Notes: generated by a model not told the origin, from the sequence alone. A DNA stretch of 11,659 bases from CAYRKT01 sp964425005 (GCA_964425005.1 CAYRKT010000050.1:1-11659), one strand, 5' to 3'; positions 1-7,750 are shown, numbered from the stretch's first letter. Program-made: numbers and translations.

Positions 1-18
1 CCCAATCCCCTCACCCCC

Positions 19-843
19 TCAGAGCCCCGCGGAGGCCAGGAAGGTGCCAGCCCTCGACGGGTCCAACAGCTCCCTCAGGAGCCCCTCGCCGTACCTCGAC
101 CTGAAGCGCCCCAGGTCGGCTATGGGGAAGTCGCTCCCGAAGAGGACCTTGCCCGGAGCGAGCCTCAAGGCGCTCTCGAGGACCTCCCCGTCGTAGAGGA
201 AGACCGAGGCGGCCGTGTCGTAGTAGCTCCTACCCAGGAACCTCCTCGCCTCGGGCATCCCCTCGTACAGGAAGAGCCCTCCTCCCAGGTGGGCCCAGAC
301 CACCGTGAGGCCGGGATGGTTTTTGGCGAAGGCGAAGGCCTTGTCCGGGGTGGTGCTCCCCTTGCCCGGGTAGCTGTGGCCAGCCGGCTCGCTGGCGTGC
401 AGCAGCAGGAACATCCCCATCTCCTCCAAAGCCCCGGCCCACCTGAAGGTCTGCCTCAGGTCGGAGACGTCGAAGCCCTGCCCGTCGGGGAAGAGCTCCC
501 CCACCCCTCTAAAACCCATCTCCCTGCACCTCTCGATCTCCGCCAGAGCGCCCCTCGCCAGGGGGTTCACCACCGCGAGGGGCACGAGCTCGGGATGGAG
601 CGAGGCAGCCTGGGCCACGTAGTCGTTGCAGAGCCTGCAAAGCCCCTGATCCCTGAAGGCGAACCCGAAGACGAAGGCCCTGGAGAGGGAGGAGGAGCGG
701 ACGTAGGAGACCACCTCCTCCGCGGAGGCGAAGCGGTGGACGGAGGAGGAGGTCAACAGGGCGAAGTACCCCTCCCTCCTCCCTATCTCCTCGGCCCCCC
801 TCACCACCTCAGGCGGATACACGTGGACGTGGACGTCTACCAA
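19..843 (-). CDS. Amidohydrolase-2 family metal-dependent hydrolase
   Basis: Predicted TIM-barrel metal-dependent hydrolase of the amidohydrolase-2 family; the substrate cannot be told. The expected metal ligands are visible (numbering from the TTG start): an HxH pair at about residues 5 and 7 in DVHVHVYP, Glu at about 116 in VGELF, His149 in LLLHASEP, His185 in VWAHLGGG and Asp238 in FGSDFP. Length (274 aa) fits the family, and no signal peptide or membrane segment is seen. I chose TTG at 843 because GGAGG (851-855) lies 7 bases upstream. A GTG at 849 in the same frame overlaps the metH stop (GTGA) but sits almost on top of that ribosome site. It is the last gene of the hisS-to-metH run in the window and is probably translationally coupled to metH. 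Decarboxylases of the same superfamily (ACMSD-like) are an alternative. Family call is firm; function is open. Confidence 0.85.
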   Translation of the reverse strand: MVDVHVHVYPPEVVRGAEEIGRREGYFALLTSSSVHRFASAEEVVSYVRSSSLSRAFVFGFAFRDQGLCRLCNDYVAQAASLHPELVPLAVVNPLARGALAEIERCREMGFRGVGELFPDGQGFDVSDLRQTFRWAGALEEMGMFLLLHASEPAGHSYPGKGSTTPDKAFAFAKNHPGLTVVWAHLGGGLFLYEGMPEARRFLGRSYYDTAASVFLYDGEVLESALRLAPGKVLFGSDFPIADLGRFRSRYGEGLLRELLDPSRAGTFLASAGL

Positions 844-845
844 GA

Positions 846-3278
846 TCACACCTCCGCTATGAAGCCCTCCTCGCCCGACAGGAGCCTACCCACCAGCCTG
901 GCCGCCGTGACGGCGTCCTTCGAATAGCCGTCCGCCCCGATGCTCCTGGCGAACGAAGGGGTGACGCAGGCGCCCCCGACTATGACCCTGGCCCTGTAGC
1001 CCCGCTCCTTTATCTCCCTGGTGACCTCGGCCATCTCCCTCATGGTGGTGGTCATGAGGGCGGAAAGGCCCACCACGTCCGGGTCGTGCTCCTCTATGGC
1101 CTCGAATATGCGGCTTCGCTTGACGTCCTTGCCCAGGTCCAAAACCTCGTAGCCGTGGTTCTCCAACACCATCTTCACTATGTTCTTGCCCAGGTCGTGG
1201 AGGTCGCCGTAGACCGTGGCCAGGACCACCTTGCCCCGGCTTCGCCTCTCCATACCCCTGCTCCTCAAAGCCCTCGAGACCACCTCGGAGACCGCCCTGG
1301 CGCAACCGGCCGACATGATCAGGTTGGGCAAGAAGTACTCGCACCTCTCGTACCTCCTGCCCACCTCCTCCAGCGCCGGGATCAAGACCCTCTCCACCAG
1401 CTCCAGAGGCTCGCCGACCTCCTCCAGGGCCGCCTCGGCCAGCTCCTCGACCCCGTCGGAAAGCCCCCTCACCACCGCCTCGAACAGCCTCTGCGAGGCC
1501 TTCGCCTCAGCCCCCTCGGGCGAGGCGGAAGCCTGGGGCCTCGACGGCCCCTGGGCCCGAGAGCCAAACCTCCTCACGTAGGCCGAGGCGTCCCTGTCCC
1601 TCCCCACCAGCAGGTTGGAGGCGAAGTAGACGTCCATGAAGTTGGGATCCATGGGGTTGGCTATGACCGCCGAGAGCCCCCTCGAGACCGCCATGGCGTA
1701 GAAGGCGGCGTTCAGCACCGACCTGCCCGGCATGCCGTGGGAGACGTTGCTTATCCCCATGATCGTCCTGAAGCCCATGGCCGAGGCCTCCTCTATGGCC
1801 CTGAGCGCCACCTTTGGCCCCTCGGGGGACGCCCCAACCGCCAGGGTCAGGCAGTCCACCAGGACCCTCTCCCGGGGGAAGTGAAGCTCCTCCAGCCTGG
1901 AGGAGAGCTCCTCCAGGAGCCTGACCCTCTCCTCCAGGGTCTCTGGGACGCCCGCCTCGTCGAGCAACAGGACGACCGGGACGGCCCCGTAGGTCCTGGC
2001 GAGCTCGATCCCCCTCTCCAGGACCTCACCCCTCAGGGAGAGGGAGTTCAGGATGGGGACGCCGCAGGCCACCGCAAGCCCCGCCTCCAGCACCTCCAGC
2101 TCGTCGCTGTCCACCGAGACCGGAAGGGAGGAGACTTTCTGGACCTCCGAGACGGCTCTCCTCATGGCGAAGACCCTGTCTATCTCGGGAAGGCCCACGT
2201 TGACGTCCAGCGCCATCGCCCCCGCCCTCTCCTGGGATATGGCCTCCTCCCGAAGGGCTCTGAACAGGCCAGACCTGACCTCGTCCTGCAAAGGCCCCTT
2301 CCTGGAGACGTTTATCCTCTCCCCCACCAGCAGCACGGGAGACCGCTCGTCCGCCACGGCCAGCCTGCTCCTGCTGCAGACCTCCAGCGGAGGCCTCCGA
2401 TCCGAGGGCCTAAAGCCCCTCACCTCCCCGAGCCTCTCCCGCAAGGCCCTTATGTGGGCCGGGGTGGTCCCACAACACCCCCCCACGGCCCAGACGGGTA
2501 TCCCCTCGAGGACCCTCAGGGTCTCCTCCGCGAAGGCCTCGGGCTCCAGGTAGCCCTCCTCCCCTTTGACCCCGGCGTTGGGGTAGAAGATCAGGGGCAT
2601 CCCCGAGGAGGAGAGCTCCTCCAGGACCTTTCGGTAGGCCGAGGGCCCGAAACCGCAGTTGGCCCCCACGGCGAAGGCCCCCACGCTCCTGGCGAAGGCG
2701 GCGGCCACCGAGGGAGGGGTGCCGGTCACGGTGCTGCCCCCCTGCTCGAAGGTGAAGCTCACGGCGAAGGGGAAGTCCCCCACCCACCTCTTGAGGGCCA
2801 GCACGGCGGCCTTGACCTCCATCAGGTCCATCATGGTCTCGAAGAGGACGAAGTCCACCCCGCCCTCCACCAGCCCCCTCACCTGCGGAGCGAAGGCGGA
2901 GATGGCCTCCTCCAGGGAGAGATCCCCCAGGGGCTCCACCAAAAGACCCAGAGGACCCACCGAGCCCGCCACCAGGGCGGAGGAACCGGCGGCCTCCCTC
3001 GCTATCAGAGCGGCCTTGTAGGCGAGCTCGAAGGCCATCTCCCCTATGCCCCTGTGGGAGAGCTTGAGGGTGCTCCCGCCGAAGCTGTTGGTCTCTATCA
3101 CGTCGGCCCCAGCTTCCAGGTAGGCCCGGTGTATCCGCTCCACCGTGCGGGGGCTTTCGGCGTTGAGCTCCTCCGGCAACACCGGGGGCCCCCAGCCGGC
3201 CTCCATGAGCATGGTGCCCATGCCGCCGTCCAGCAACAAAGGTCCCCTTCCGAGCAGGTCCAGGACTTTACCCCTCAA
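846..3278 (-). CDS. metH: Cobalamin-dependent methionine synthase, short form without activation domain
   Basis: Transfers a methyl group from methyltetrahydrofolate through cobalamin to homocysteine, giving methionine, in the cytoplasm. From a TTG start it is 810 aa. Domains in order: homocysteine/zinc domain about 10-290 (DGGMGT near the start; zinc-ligand cysteines C208 in GANCG and C268/C269 in GGCCG); pterin-binding domain about 310-560 (LLVGERIN at 317, ALDVN at 356, VSVDS at 387, GISNVSHGMPGR at 508); a linker rich in Ala, Ser and Pro about 570-590; cobalamin cap and Rossmann domain about 595-800. The cobalamin-binding DLHDLG lies at 692-697 with H694 as predicted cobalt ligand, followed by SAL and GGA motifs. 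It stops there. The roughly 330-residue SAM-binding activation domain of E. coli MetH is absent, and the neighbouring upstream gene appears to supply that role. TTG at 3278 overlaps the upstream TGA (TTGA). The open frame extends far upstream, but that part lies in the neighbour's coding sequence and does not look like MetH. Confidence 0.95.
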   Translation of the reverse strand: MRGKVLDLLGRGPLLLDGGMGTMLMEAGWGPPVLPEELNAESPRTVERIHRAYLEAGADVIETNSFGGSTLKLSHRGIGEMAFELAYKAALIAREAAGSSALVAGSVGPLGLLVEPLGDLSLEEAISAFAPQVRGLVEGGVDFVLFETMMDLMEVKAAVLALKRWVGDFPFAVSFTFEQGGSTVTGTPPSVAAAFARSVGAFAVGANCGFGPSAYRKVLEELSSSGMPLIFYPNAGVKGEEGYLEPEAFAEETLRVLEGIPVWAVGGCCGTTPAHIRALRERLGEVRGFRPSDRRPPLEVCSRSRLAVADERSPVLLVGERINVSRKGPLQDEVRSGLFRALREEAISQERAGAMALDVNVGLPEIDRVFAMRRAVSEVQKVSSLPVSVDSDELEVLEAGLAVACGVPILNSLSLRGEVLERGIELARTYGAVPVVLLLDEAGVPETLEERVRLLEELSSRLEELHFPRERVLVDCLTLAVGASPEGPKVALRAIEEASAMGFRTIMGISNVSHGMPGRSVLNAAFYAMAVSRGLSAVIANPMDPNFMDVYFASNLLVGRDRDASAYVRRFGSRAQGPSRPQASASPEGAEAKASQRLFEAVVRGLSDGVEELAEAALEEVGEPLELVERVLIPALEEVGRRYERCEYFLPNLIMSAGCARAVSEVVSRALRSRGMERRSRGKVVLATVYGDLHDLGKNIVKMVLENHGYEVLDLGKDVKRSRIFEAIEEHDPDVVGLSALMTTTMREMAEVTREIKERGYRARVIVGGACVTPSFARSIGADGYSKDAVTAARLVGRLLSGEEGFIAEV
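851..855 (-). promoter_or_regulatory. Ribosome binding site of the amidohydrolase gene
   Basis: GGAGG on the minus strand, inside the last codons of metH and 7 bases before a TTG. It decides the start: the GTG at 849 is only 1 base from the core and is too close to be used efficiently. Confidence 0.6.
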
Positions 3279-3943
3279 CAGAGAGCGCACCTCCGCGACA
3301 CGAAATGCCCCGCGCGGGCGAAGATCGGCGCCACCGCGGTGACCGACTTCCTGGGCAGGAGCACGAAGGCCTCGTTGCAGCTGACCCCTATGAGGGAGGG
3401 GGCCTCCGTCATGGCAAGAAAGTCGACCTGATGCGACAGCGACAGGTCTCCGTAGCCGGGGCTGAAGCGCTTGCCCAGCTCGAAGCCCATCCCCCTTATC
3501 CTGGAGCTCACGTAGCTCTGGAGTCCGTCCAGGACCCTGTCGGCCACCGCCGAGGCTATGGCCTCGAAGAAGGAGGCCTCGAGCACCTGTCCCCTCGACT
3601 GGAGCAGGGCCGACCTCTCCTCGGGGGCGGGCCCTGCGGTGGAGGTCATGAAGAGAGCCCTGCAGGAGCCCCTCATGTGCCTGGACAGGCTCGCGGACGA
3701 GACCGAGAAGCTGTGGTGCCCCTCGAAGACCAGCCTGTCCCCGTCGATCGAGAGACGAGCGAAGGCGAAGGAGGCCTTGGGCTCGCACAGCGACAGCACC
3801 CTGGGCAGGAACTCGTCGAAGAGGCGCTCGAAGTCGGCCAGATAGCCAAGGCCCCGCTTGTAGCCCAGGTAGAAGGCCACCTCCTCCCGGTCCACCATCA
3901 CGGAAGGGGGAGAGAACAGGGCAGGCTCAGTCCTCTCGAGCAT
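3275..3943 (-). CDS. Stand-alone methionine synthase activation protein (MetH activation-domain family)
   Basis: Homologous to the SAM-dependent reactivation domain of MetH, which re-methylates oxidised cob(II)alamin using SAM and an electron donor. Here it is a separate protein of about 222 aa. The clearest signature is RFSPGYGDL at about 159-167, the counterpart of the SAM-contacting RxxPGY motif. It is followed by SHQ, then GVSC and LLPRKSVTAV near the end, as in short clostridial and Thermotoga-type versions. The C-terminal tail has two cysteines (CALC). I chose ATG at 3943 because GGAG stands 6 bases before it. ATG at 3961 (6 residues longer) is 4 bases after the nfi stop but has no evident ribosome site. 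It lies directly upstream of a metH that lacks this domain, with overlapping stop and start, which strongly supports the functional pairing. Reactivation activity itself is inferred. Confidence 0.85.
   Translation of the reverse strand: MLERTEPALFSPPSVMVDREEVAFYLGYKRGLGYLADFERLFDEFLPRVLSLCEPKASFAFARLSIDGDRLVFEGHHSFSVSSASLSRHMRGSCRALFMTSTAGPAPEERSALLQSRGQVLEASFFEAIASAVADRVLDGLQSYVSSRIRGMGFELGKRFSPGYGDLSLSHQVDFLAMTEAPSLIGVSCNEAFVLLPRKSVTAVAPIFARAGHFVSRRCALC
3288..3294 (-). promoter_or_regulatory. Ribosome binding site of metH
   Basis: GGAGGTG on the minus strand inside the end of the activation-protein gene. TTG at 3278 is 11 bases from GGAGG and overlaps the upstream stop codon. The in-frame GTG at 3290 is part of the ribosome site itself, so it is a less likely start (it would add 4 residues). 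Confidence 0.5.
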
Positions 3944-3965
3944 CAGTAGCTCCAGGGCCATGAGC

Positions 3966-4616
3966 TTATTTTACAACAAGGAAGCCTTCGGCAGGGCGAA
4001 GCCCCTCGACCCCTCTCAGGACCTCCCCCTTGAGCCTCTCCGAGAGGAGGTGGGCGACCCTCAGGGGCTCGGGTACCCTGAACGGGCCGGTGCACCGAAG
4101 GACCAGATCCAGGGCGCTCCTCAGGGTGGCCCTGTGCCCCACCGACACGTAAAGGGGCCTCACCTCGTCCCTCGTCCTGAGCACCGCCCCCACCACCTCC
4201 TCGTCGAGCCACAGGGGAACCCAGGACCCCCTGGTCCTGGGGACGGGATGGTGGCGCCCCACCAGCCTGCTCTTAGCCACCCCCACCGAGGGCAGGTCGA
4301 GCAAAAGCCCCAGGTGGGAGGCGAAGCCCGCCCGCCTGGGGTGTGCCACCCCAGCCCCGTCCACCAGGAGCGCCCTAGGCCCGACCGAGAGGGCCCTGAC
4401 GCAGGAGAAGGCTAGCCCCACCTCCCGAAAGGCCAAAAAGCCGGGCACGTACGGGAAGCGCACTCTTCCTGCGCACGCCCTCACCTCGAGGACCCTCATC
4501 CCCGCGTCCACCACGACCGCGGCGCAGAGGGCCAGCTCGGCGCCACCCGCCTCCAGGTAGGACACGTCGACCCCCGCGAGGGGGAAGGGGTCCTCCGGAA
4601 GGGGCTCGAACCTCAC
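3966..4616 (-). CDS. nfi: Endonuclease V (deoxyinosine 3'-endonuclease)
   Basis: Cuts DNA at the second phosphodiester bond 3' to deoxyinosine, starting repair of deaminated adenine; needs Mg2+. Family blocks are clear: GVDVSY with metal ligand D17, PYVPGFLAFRE with wedge tyrosine Y57 and E65, LLVDGAGVAHPRRAG with D86 and H92, ASHLG, and VGVAKSRLVG with K115. The C-terminal RVPEPLRVAH block is also present. From the GTG at 4616 the protein is 216 aa, slightly short for the family (E. coli 223, T. maritima 225). The missing part is at the N-terminus. Eighteen codons upstream in the same frame read LDLGRLKRAQELLS, which resembles the N-terminal helix of E. coli Nfi (DLASLRAQQIELAS), but they hold no ATG, GTG or TTG. 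The true start may be ATA at 4670 or CTG at 4664. It sits between aspS and the MetH-activation gene, within the same apparent operon. Confidence 0.93.
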   Translation of the reverse strand: MRFEPLPEDPFPLAGVDVSYLEAGGAELALCAAVVVDAGMRVLEVRACAGRVRFPYVPGFLAFREVGLAFSCVRALSVGPRALLVDGAGVAHPRRAGFASHLGLLLDLPSVGVAKSRLVGRHHPVPRTRGSWVPLWLDEEVVGAVLRTRDEVRPLYVSVGHRATLRSALDLVLRCTGPFRVPEPLRVAHLLSERLKGEVLRGVEGLRPAEGFLVVK

Positions 4617-4674
4617 CCTGCGGGAGAGCAGCTCCTGGGCCCTCTTGAGCCTCCCAAGGTCCAGCCCTATCGGG

Positions 4675-4682
4675 GGATCACC
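4675..4682 (-). promoter_or_regulatory. Possible extended ribosome binding site for nfi, overlapping the aspS stop
   Basis: The minus strand reads GGTGATCC here, an uninterrupted 8-base match to the distal part of the usual anti-Shine-Dalgarno complement (AGGAGGTGATCC). It spans the aspS stop codon. If it acts, initiation would fall close to ATA 4670, not at GTG 4616, which is about 60 bases away. Confidence 0.35.
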
Positions 4683-6459
4683 CCTCGTCAGACACCCTTA
4701 TGTGGACCTCCCTGAGCTGCCGCTCCTCCACGTCGGAGGGGGCTCCGGTGAGGGGGCAAAGGGCCCTCTGGTTCTTGGGGAAGGCTATCACGTCCCGTAT
4801 GGACCTGCTCCCCACCATCATGGCCACGATCCTGTCGAAGCCCAGCGCTATCCCGCCGTGGGGGGGCACCCCGTAGGAGAAGGCCTCCAGCAGGAAGCCA
4901 AAGCGCTCCCTGGCCCTGTCCTCGTCTATGCCCAGGATCTGGAAGACCTTCGACTGGACGGCCGGGTCGTGGATCCTCACGCTGCCTCCGCCTATCTCAA
5001 CCCCGTTGAGGACCACGTCGTAGGCCCTGGCCTTGACCCTGAGCGGTTCCGAGTCCAGCAGGTGCAGGTCCTGCGGCCTGGGAGAGGTGAAGGGGTGGTG
5101 CACCGAGACCAACCTCCCCTCCTCCTCGCTCCACTCGAAGAGGGGGAAGTCCACCACCCAGCAGAACCTATACCCCTCCTCCACCATCCCCAGGCCCTCG
5201 CCCAGGTGAAGCCTCAAAGCCCCCAGGGCCTCGCAGAGCACCTCCGGCTCGGCGCAGGCCACCAGCAGGAGATCCCCCTCGGACATGCCGGACAAGCCCA
5301 GCAGGGCCGACCTGGAGCCCTCGCTCATCTGCCTGGCCAGGGGACCCGAGAGCTCGCCGCCCCTGAGGTGGAACGGAGCCAGACCCCCGAGGCCCAAACC
5401 CTTGGCCATCTCCTGGAGCTCCTCGACCCTCCTTCGGCTCAACGAGGAGGCCTTACCGGCGGGCACCCTGATCCCCCTGACCCTCGCCCCCCTGGCCATC
5501 AGGTCCTCGAAGAGGGAGATGCCGCTCCCCCTGAAGGCCTCGGTGAGATCCTCGATCACCAGGGGTATCCTCAGGTCGGGCCTGTCTGTCCCGTAGCGCA
5601 GCATCGCCTCGTCGTATCCGATCCTGGGGAAGGGCCTTTCCACCTCCACGCCGACTATCTCGCCGAAGAGCCTCTGCAGGAGCTCCTCCACCAGGGAGAA
5701 GACGTCCTCCTCCGTCATGAAGGCCATCTCCACGTCCACCTGGGTGAACTCCGGCTGTCTGTCGGCCCTGAGGTCCTCGTCCCTGAAGCAGCGAGCTATC
5801 TGGAAGTACCTGTCGAGGCCTGAGACCATCAGGAGCTGCTTGAACAGCTGGGGAGATTGGGGAAGGGCGTAGAACTTCCCCGGGTGCAGTCGACTCGGGA
5901 CCAGGTAGTCCCGCGCCCCCTCAGGGGTGCTCTTGGTGAGGATGGGGGTCTCCACCTCCACGAACCCATGGGAGTAGAAGTGGTCCCTGACTATCCGGTA
6001 GGCCCTGGACCTAACCCTCAGGTTCCTCTGCATCTCGTCGCGCCGAAGGTCCAGGTACCTGTACCTGAGCCTTATGGCCTCGTCCACGGAGGAGGCCGTC
6101 TCCGGGGAGAAGGGCGGCGTCTTGCTGGGAGAGAGCAGGGCCAGCTCCTTCGCCGCGATCTCCACCCAGCCGGTGGCCAGCTTGGGGTTCTCCGTACCCT
6201 CGGGCCTCCTCCTCACCACCCCCTTGAGGGAGACCACGCTCTCCTCCCTAACCCCCTTGGCCCTATCGAAGACCTCCCCCAGGGCGGGGTCGAAGACCAC
6301 CTGCACCAGGCCGGTGTGGTCCCACACCTCCCAGAAGAGGATGCCCCCCAGGTCCCTAACGCGCCTCACCCAACCGTTGATGGTGACCTCCTCGCCCTCG
6401 TGCTCGGGTCGAAGCTCGCCGCAGTAGAAGCTCCTCTTCCACTCCTTCGTGAAAACCAT
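4678..6459 (-). CDS. aspS: Aspartyl-tRNA synthetase, bacterial type
   Basis: Class II aminoacyl-tRNA synthetase that charges tRNA-Asp with aspartate. At 593 aa it has the usual bacterial length. Layout: OB-fold anticodon-binding domain about 1-110 (NGWVRRVRDLGG at 28-39); class II catalytic core with YRYLDLRR at 133-140, TPEGARDYLVPSR at 178-190 and motif 2 FRDEDLRADRQPEF at 225-238; the bacterial GAD insertion about 285-425; then HHPFTSP at 454, GGGSVRIH at 490 and motif 3 GIALGFDRI at 536-544. Near-identity of these blocks to E. coli AspRS makes the call secure. The ATG has a G-rich ribosome site (GGGGGG about 8 bases upstream) in the 25-base gap after hisS, indicating co-transcription. Whether it also charges tRNA-Asn cannot be decided from sequence alone; Leu37 in the anticodon-domain loop is the residue seen in the discriminating E. 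coli enzyme. Confidence 0.98.
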   Translation of the reverse strand: MVFTKEWKRSFYCGELRPEHEGEEVTINGWVRRVRDLGGILFWEVWDHTGLVQVVFDPALGEVFDRAKGVREESVVSLKGVVRRRPEGTENPKLATGWVEIAAKELALLSPSKTPPFSPETASSVDEAIRLRYRYLDLRRDEMQRNLRVRSRAYRIVRDHFYSHGFVEVETPILTKSTPEGARDYLVPSRLHPGKFYALPQSPQLFKQLLMVSGLDRYFQIARCFRDEDLRADRQPEFTQVDVEMAFMTEEDVFSLVEELLQRLFGEIVGVEVERPFPRIGYDEAMLRYGTDRPDLRIPLVIEDLTEAFRGSGISLFEDLMARGARVRGIRVPAGKASSLSRRRVEELQEMAKGLGLGGLAPFHLRGGELSGPLARQMSEGSRSALLGLSGMSEGDLLLVACAEPEVLCEALGALRLHLGEGLGMVEEGYRFCWVVDFPLFEWSEEEGRLVSVHHPFTSPRPQDLHLLDSEPLRVKARAYDVVLNGVEIGGGSVRIHDPAVQSKVFQILGIDEDRARERFGFLLEAFSYGVPPHGGIALGFDRIVAMMVGSRSIRDVIAFPKNQRALCPLTGAPSDVEERQLREVHIRVSDEG

Positions 6460-6484
6460 CCAAGTCCCCCCAAGACAGATCTCT

Positions 6485-7741
6485 TCAACTCCTTATCCGA
6501 GACAGAACCTCCTCCCAGCCCAGGACCTCCTGCGCGCCTCTCCTCATGTCCCTGAGGGAGAAGAGCCCAGCCCTGAGCTCGTCGCCCCCCACTATGAGGA
6601 CGAACCGGACGCCCAGGGAGTCAGCCGCCTTGAGCTGCCCCTTGAGGCTCCTGCCCAGGTAGTCCATGTCGGCGCTCACCCCCAGGGCCCTGAGCCTGGA
6701 GAGCGCCAAAGCCCCCTCCAGCCTGTCCTCCGGGGCCACGCAGGCCACGAACACCTCCAGGGTCCTCTCCTCGCCGAAGGGGCAGCCCTGCCCCTCCATC
6801 AACATGACCACCCTCTCCACGCCGGCGGCGAACCCCACCCCGGGCACGTGGGGTCCCCCTATCGCCTCGGCCAGGTGGTCGTACCTGCCGCCTCCGCAGA
6901 CGGCGTTCTGGGCCCCCAGCTCCCCCGACAGCACCTCGAAGGCCGTCTTGGTGTAGTAGTCAAGCCCTCTCACCAACCTCTTGTCCAGCCTGGCCTCGAG
7001 CCCCAGCGCCTTAAGGCCCCTCACCACCACCTCGTGGTGGGACTTGCAGCTCCCGCACAGGAACTCCAGCGACGAGGGGGCCTCCTCGGTCAGCTCCCTG
7101 CACCTGGCCTCCTTGCAGTCCAGCACCCTCAGCACGTTCCTCTCGTAGCGGGACTGACAGGAGGGGCAAAGCCCGTCCAGCCTGGGCTTCAGGAAGGCCC
7201 TCAACGCCTCCCTGTAGGAGGGCCTGCAGACCGGACAGCCCACGGAGTTGACCACCACGGCCAGGTTCTTGAGCCCCAGGCGCGCGAAGAGGTCCACCGA
7301 CATCCCTATGACCTCCACGTCCAGCAGCGGATCTGGACTCCCCAGGGCCTCGAAGTCCAGCTGCCAAAACTGCCTGTACCTGCCCTTCTGAGGGCGCTCG
7401 TGGCGGAACATCGGCCCCTTGCACCAGAGCTTCACCGGCTGGGGCCTGTTCCTCATGCCGTTCTCCAGGTAGCTCCTGACCATCGAGGCGGTGGCCTCGG
7501 GCCTCAAGGTCAGGCTCCTGCCCGACTTGTCCTGGAAGGTGTACATCTCCTTCTCCACTATGTCGGTGGCCTCCCCTATCCCCCTGGAGAAGAGCTCCGT
7601 GTGCTCGAAGATGGGCAGGGAGACCTCGCCGTAGCCGTAGAGGAACGCCACCTCCTCGGCCACCTTGAAGACGTAGGACCACTTCCTGTGCTCCTCCGGG
7701 AGGACGTCGTGGACGCCCCGCGGCGCCTTTATGAGCTCCAA
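6485..7741 (-). CDS. hisS: Histidyl-tRNA synthetase
   Basis: Class II synthetase that charges tRNA-His; 418 aa, as usual. Blocks (numbering from the TTG): KAPRGVHDVLP at 5-15, motif 1 region about 40-60, TLRPEATASMVR at 78-89, motif 2 FRHERPQKGRYRQFWQ at 112-127, the histidine-specific LVRGLDYYTKTAFE at 256-269, GGGRYDHL, motif 3 GVGFAAGVERV at 301-311, and the C-terminal alpha/beta anticodon-binding domain from about 328. The insertion between motifs 2 and 3 holds eight cysteines in four pairs (C169/C172, C192/C195, C209/C214, C229/C232), suggesting a bound metal. TTG at 7741 is the start because it begins at the conserved LIKAPRG and GGAGG lies 9 bases upstream. An ATG at 7798 in the same frame would add 19 residues unlike any HisRS and would fall upstream of the promoter and ribosome site. 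Confidence 0.97.
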   Translation of the reverse strand: MELIKAPRGVHDVLPEEHRKWSYVFKVAEEVAFLYGYGEVSLPIFEHTELFSRGIGEATDIVEKEMYTFQDKSGRSLTLRPEATASMVRSYLENGMRNRPQPVKLWCKGPMFRHERPQKGRYRQFWQLDFEALGSPDPLLDVEVIGMSVDLFARLGLKNLAVVVNSVGCPVCRPSYREALRAFLKPRLDGLCPSCQSRYERNVLRVLDCKEARCRELTEEAPSSLEFLCGSCKSHHEVVVRGLKALGLEARLDKRLVRGLDYYTKTAFEVLSGELGAQNAVCGGGRYDHLAEAIGGPHVPGVGFAAGVERVVMLMEGQGCPFGEERTLEVFVACVAPEDRLEGALALSRLRALGVSADMDYLGRSLKGQLKAADSLGVRFVLIVGGDELRAGLFSLRDMRRGAQEVLGWEEVLSRIRS

Positions 7742-7750
7742 GGGAAAACA

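Noticed and set aside
1..18. G-rich minus-strand sequence after the amidohydrolase stop, like a ribosome site for another gene
   Set aside because: Only 18 bases remain before the window edge, so no coding sequence can be shown.
1086..3431. Plus-strand open frame of 781 codons opposite metH
   Set aside because: It is an antisense shadow of a GC-rich gene: the product is rich in Gly, Pro, Arg and His with no domain, while the minus strand encodes an unmistakable MetH.
3279..3788. N-terminal extension of the metH open frame by 170 residues
   Set aside because: The extension lies antiphase inside the activation-protein gene, is rich in Arg, Gly and Leu with no recognisable domain, and MetH homology begins only near 3270.
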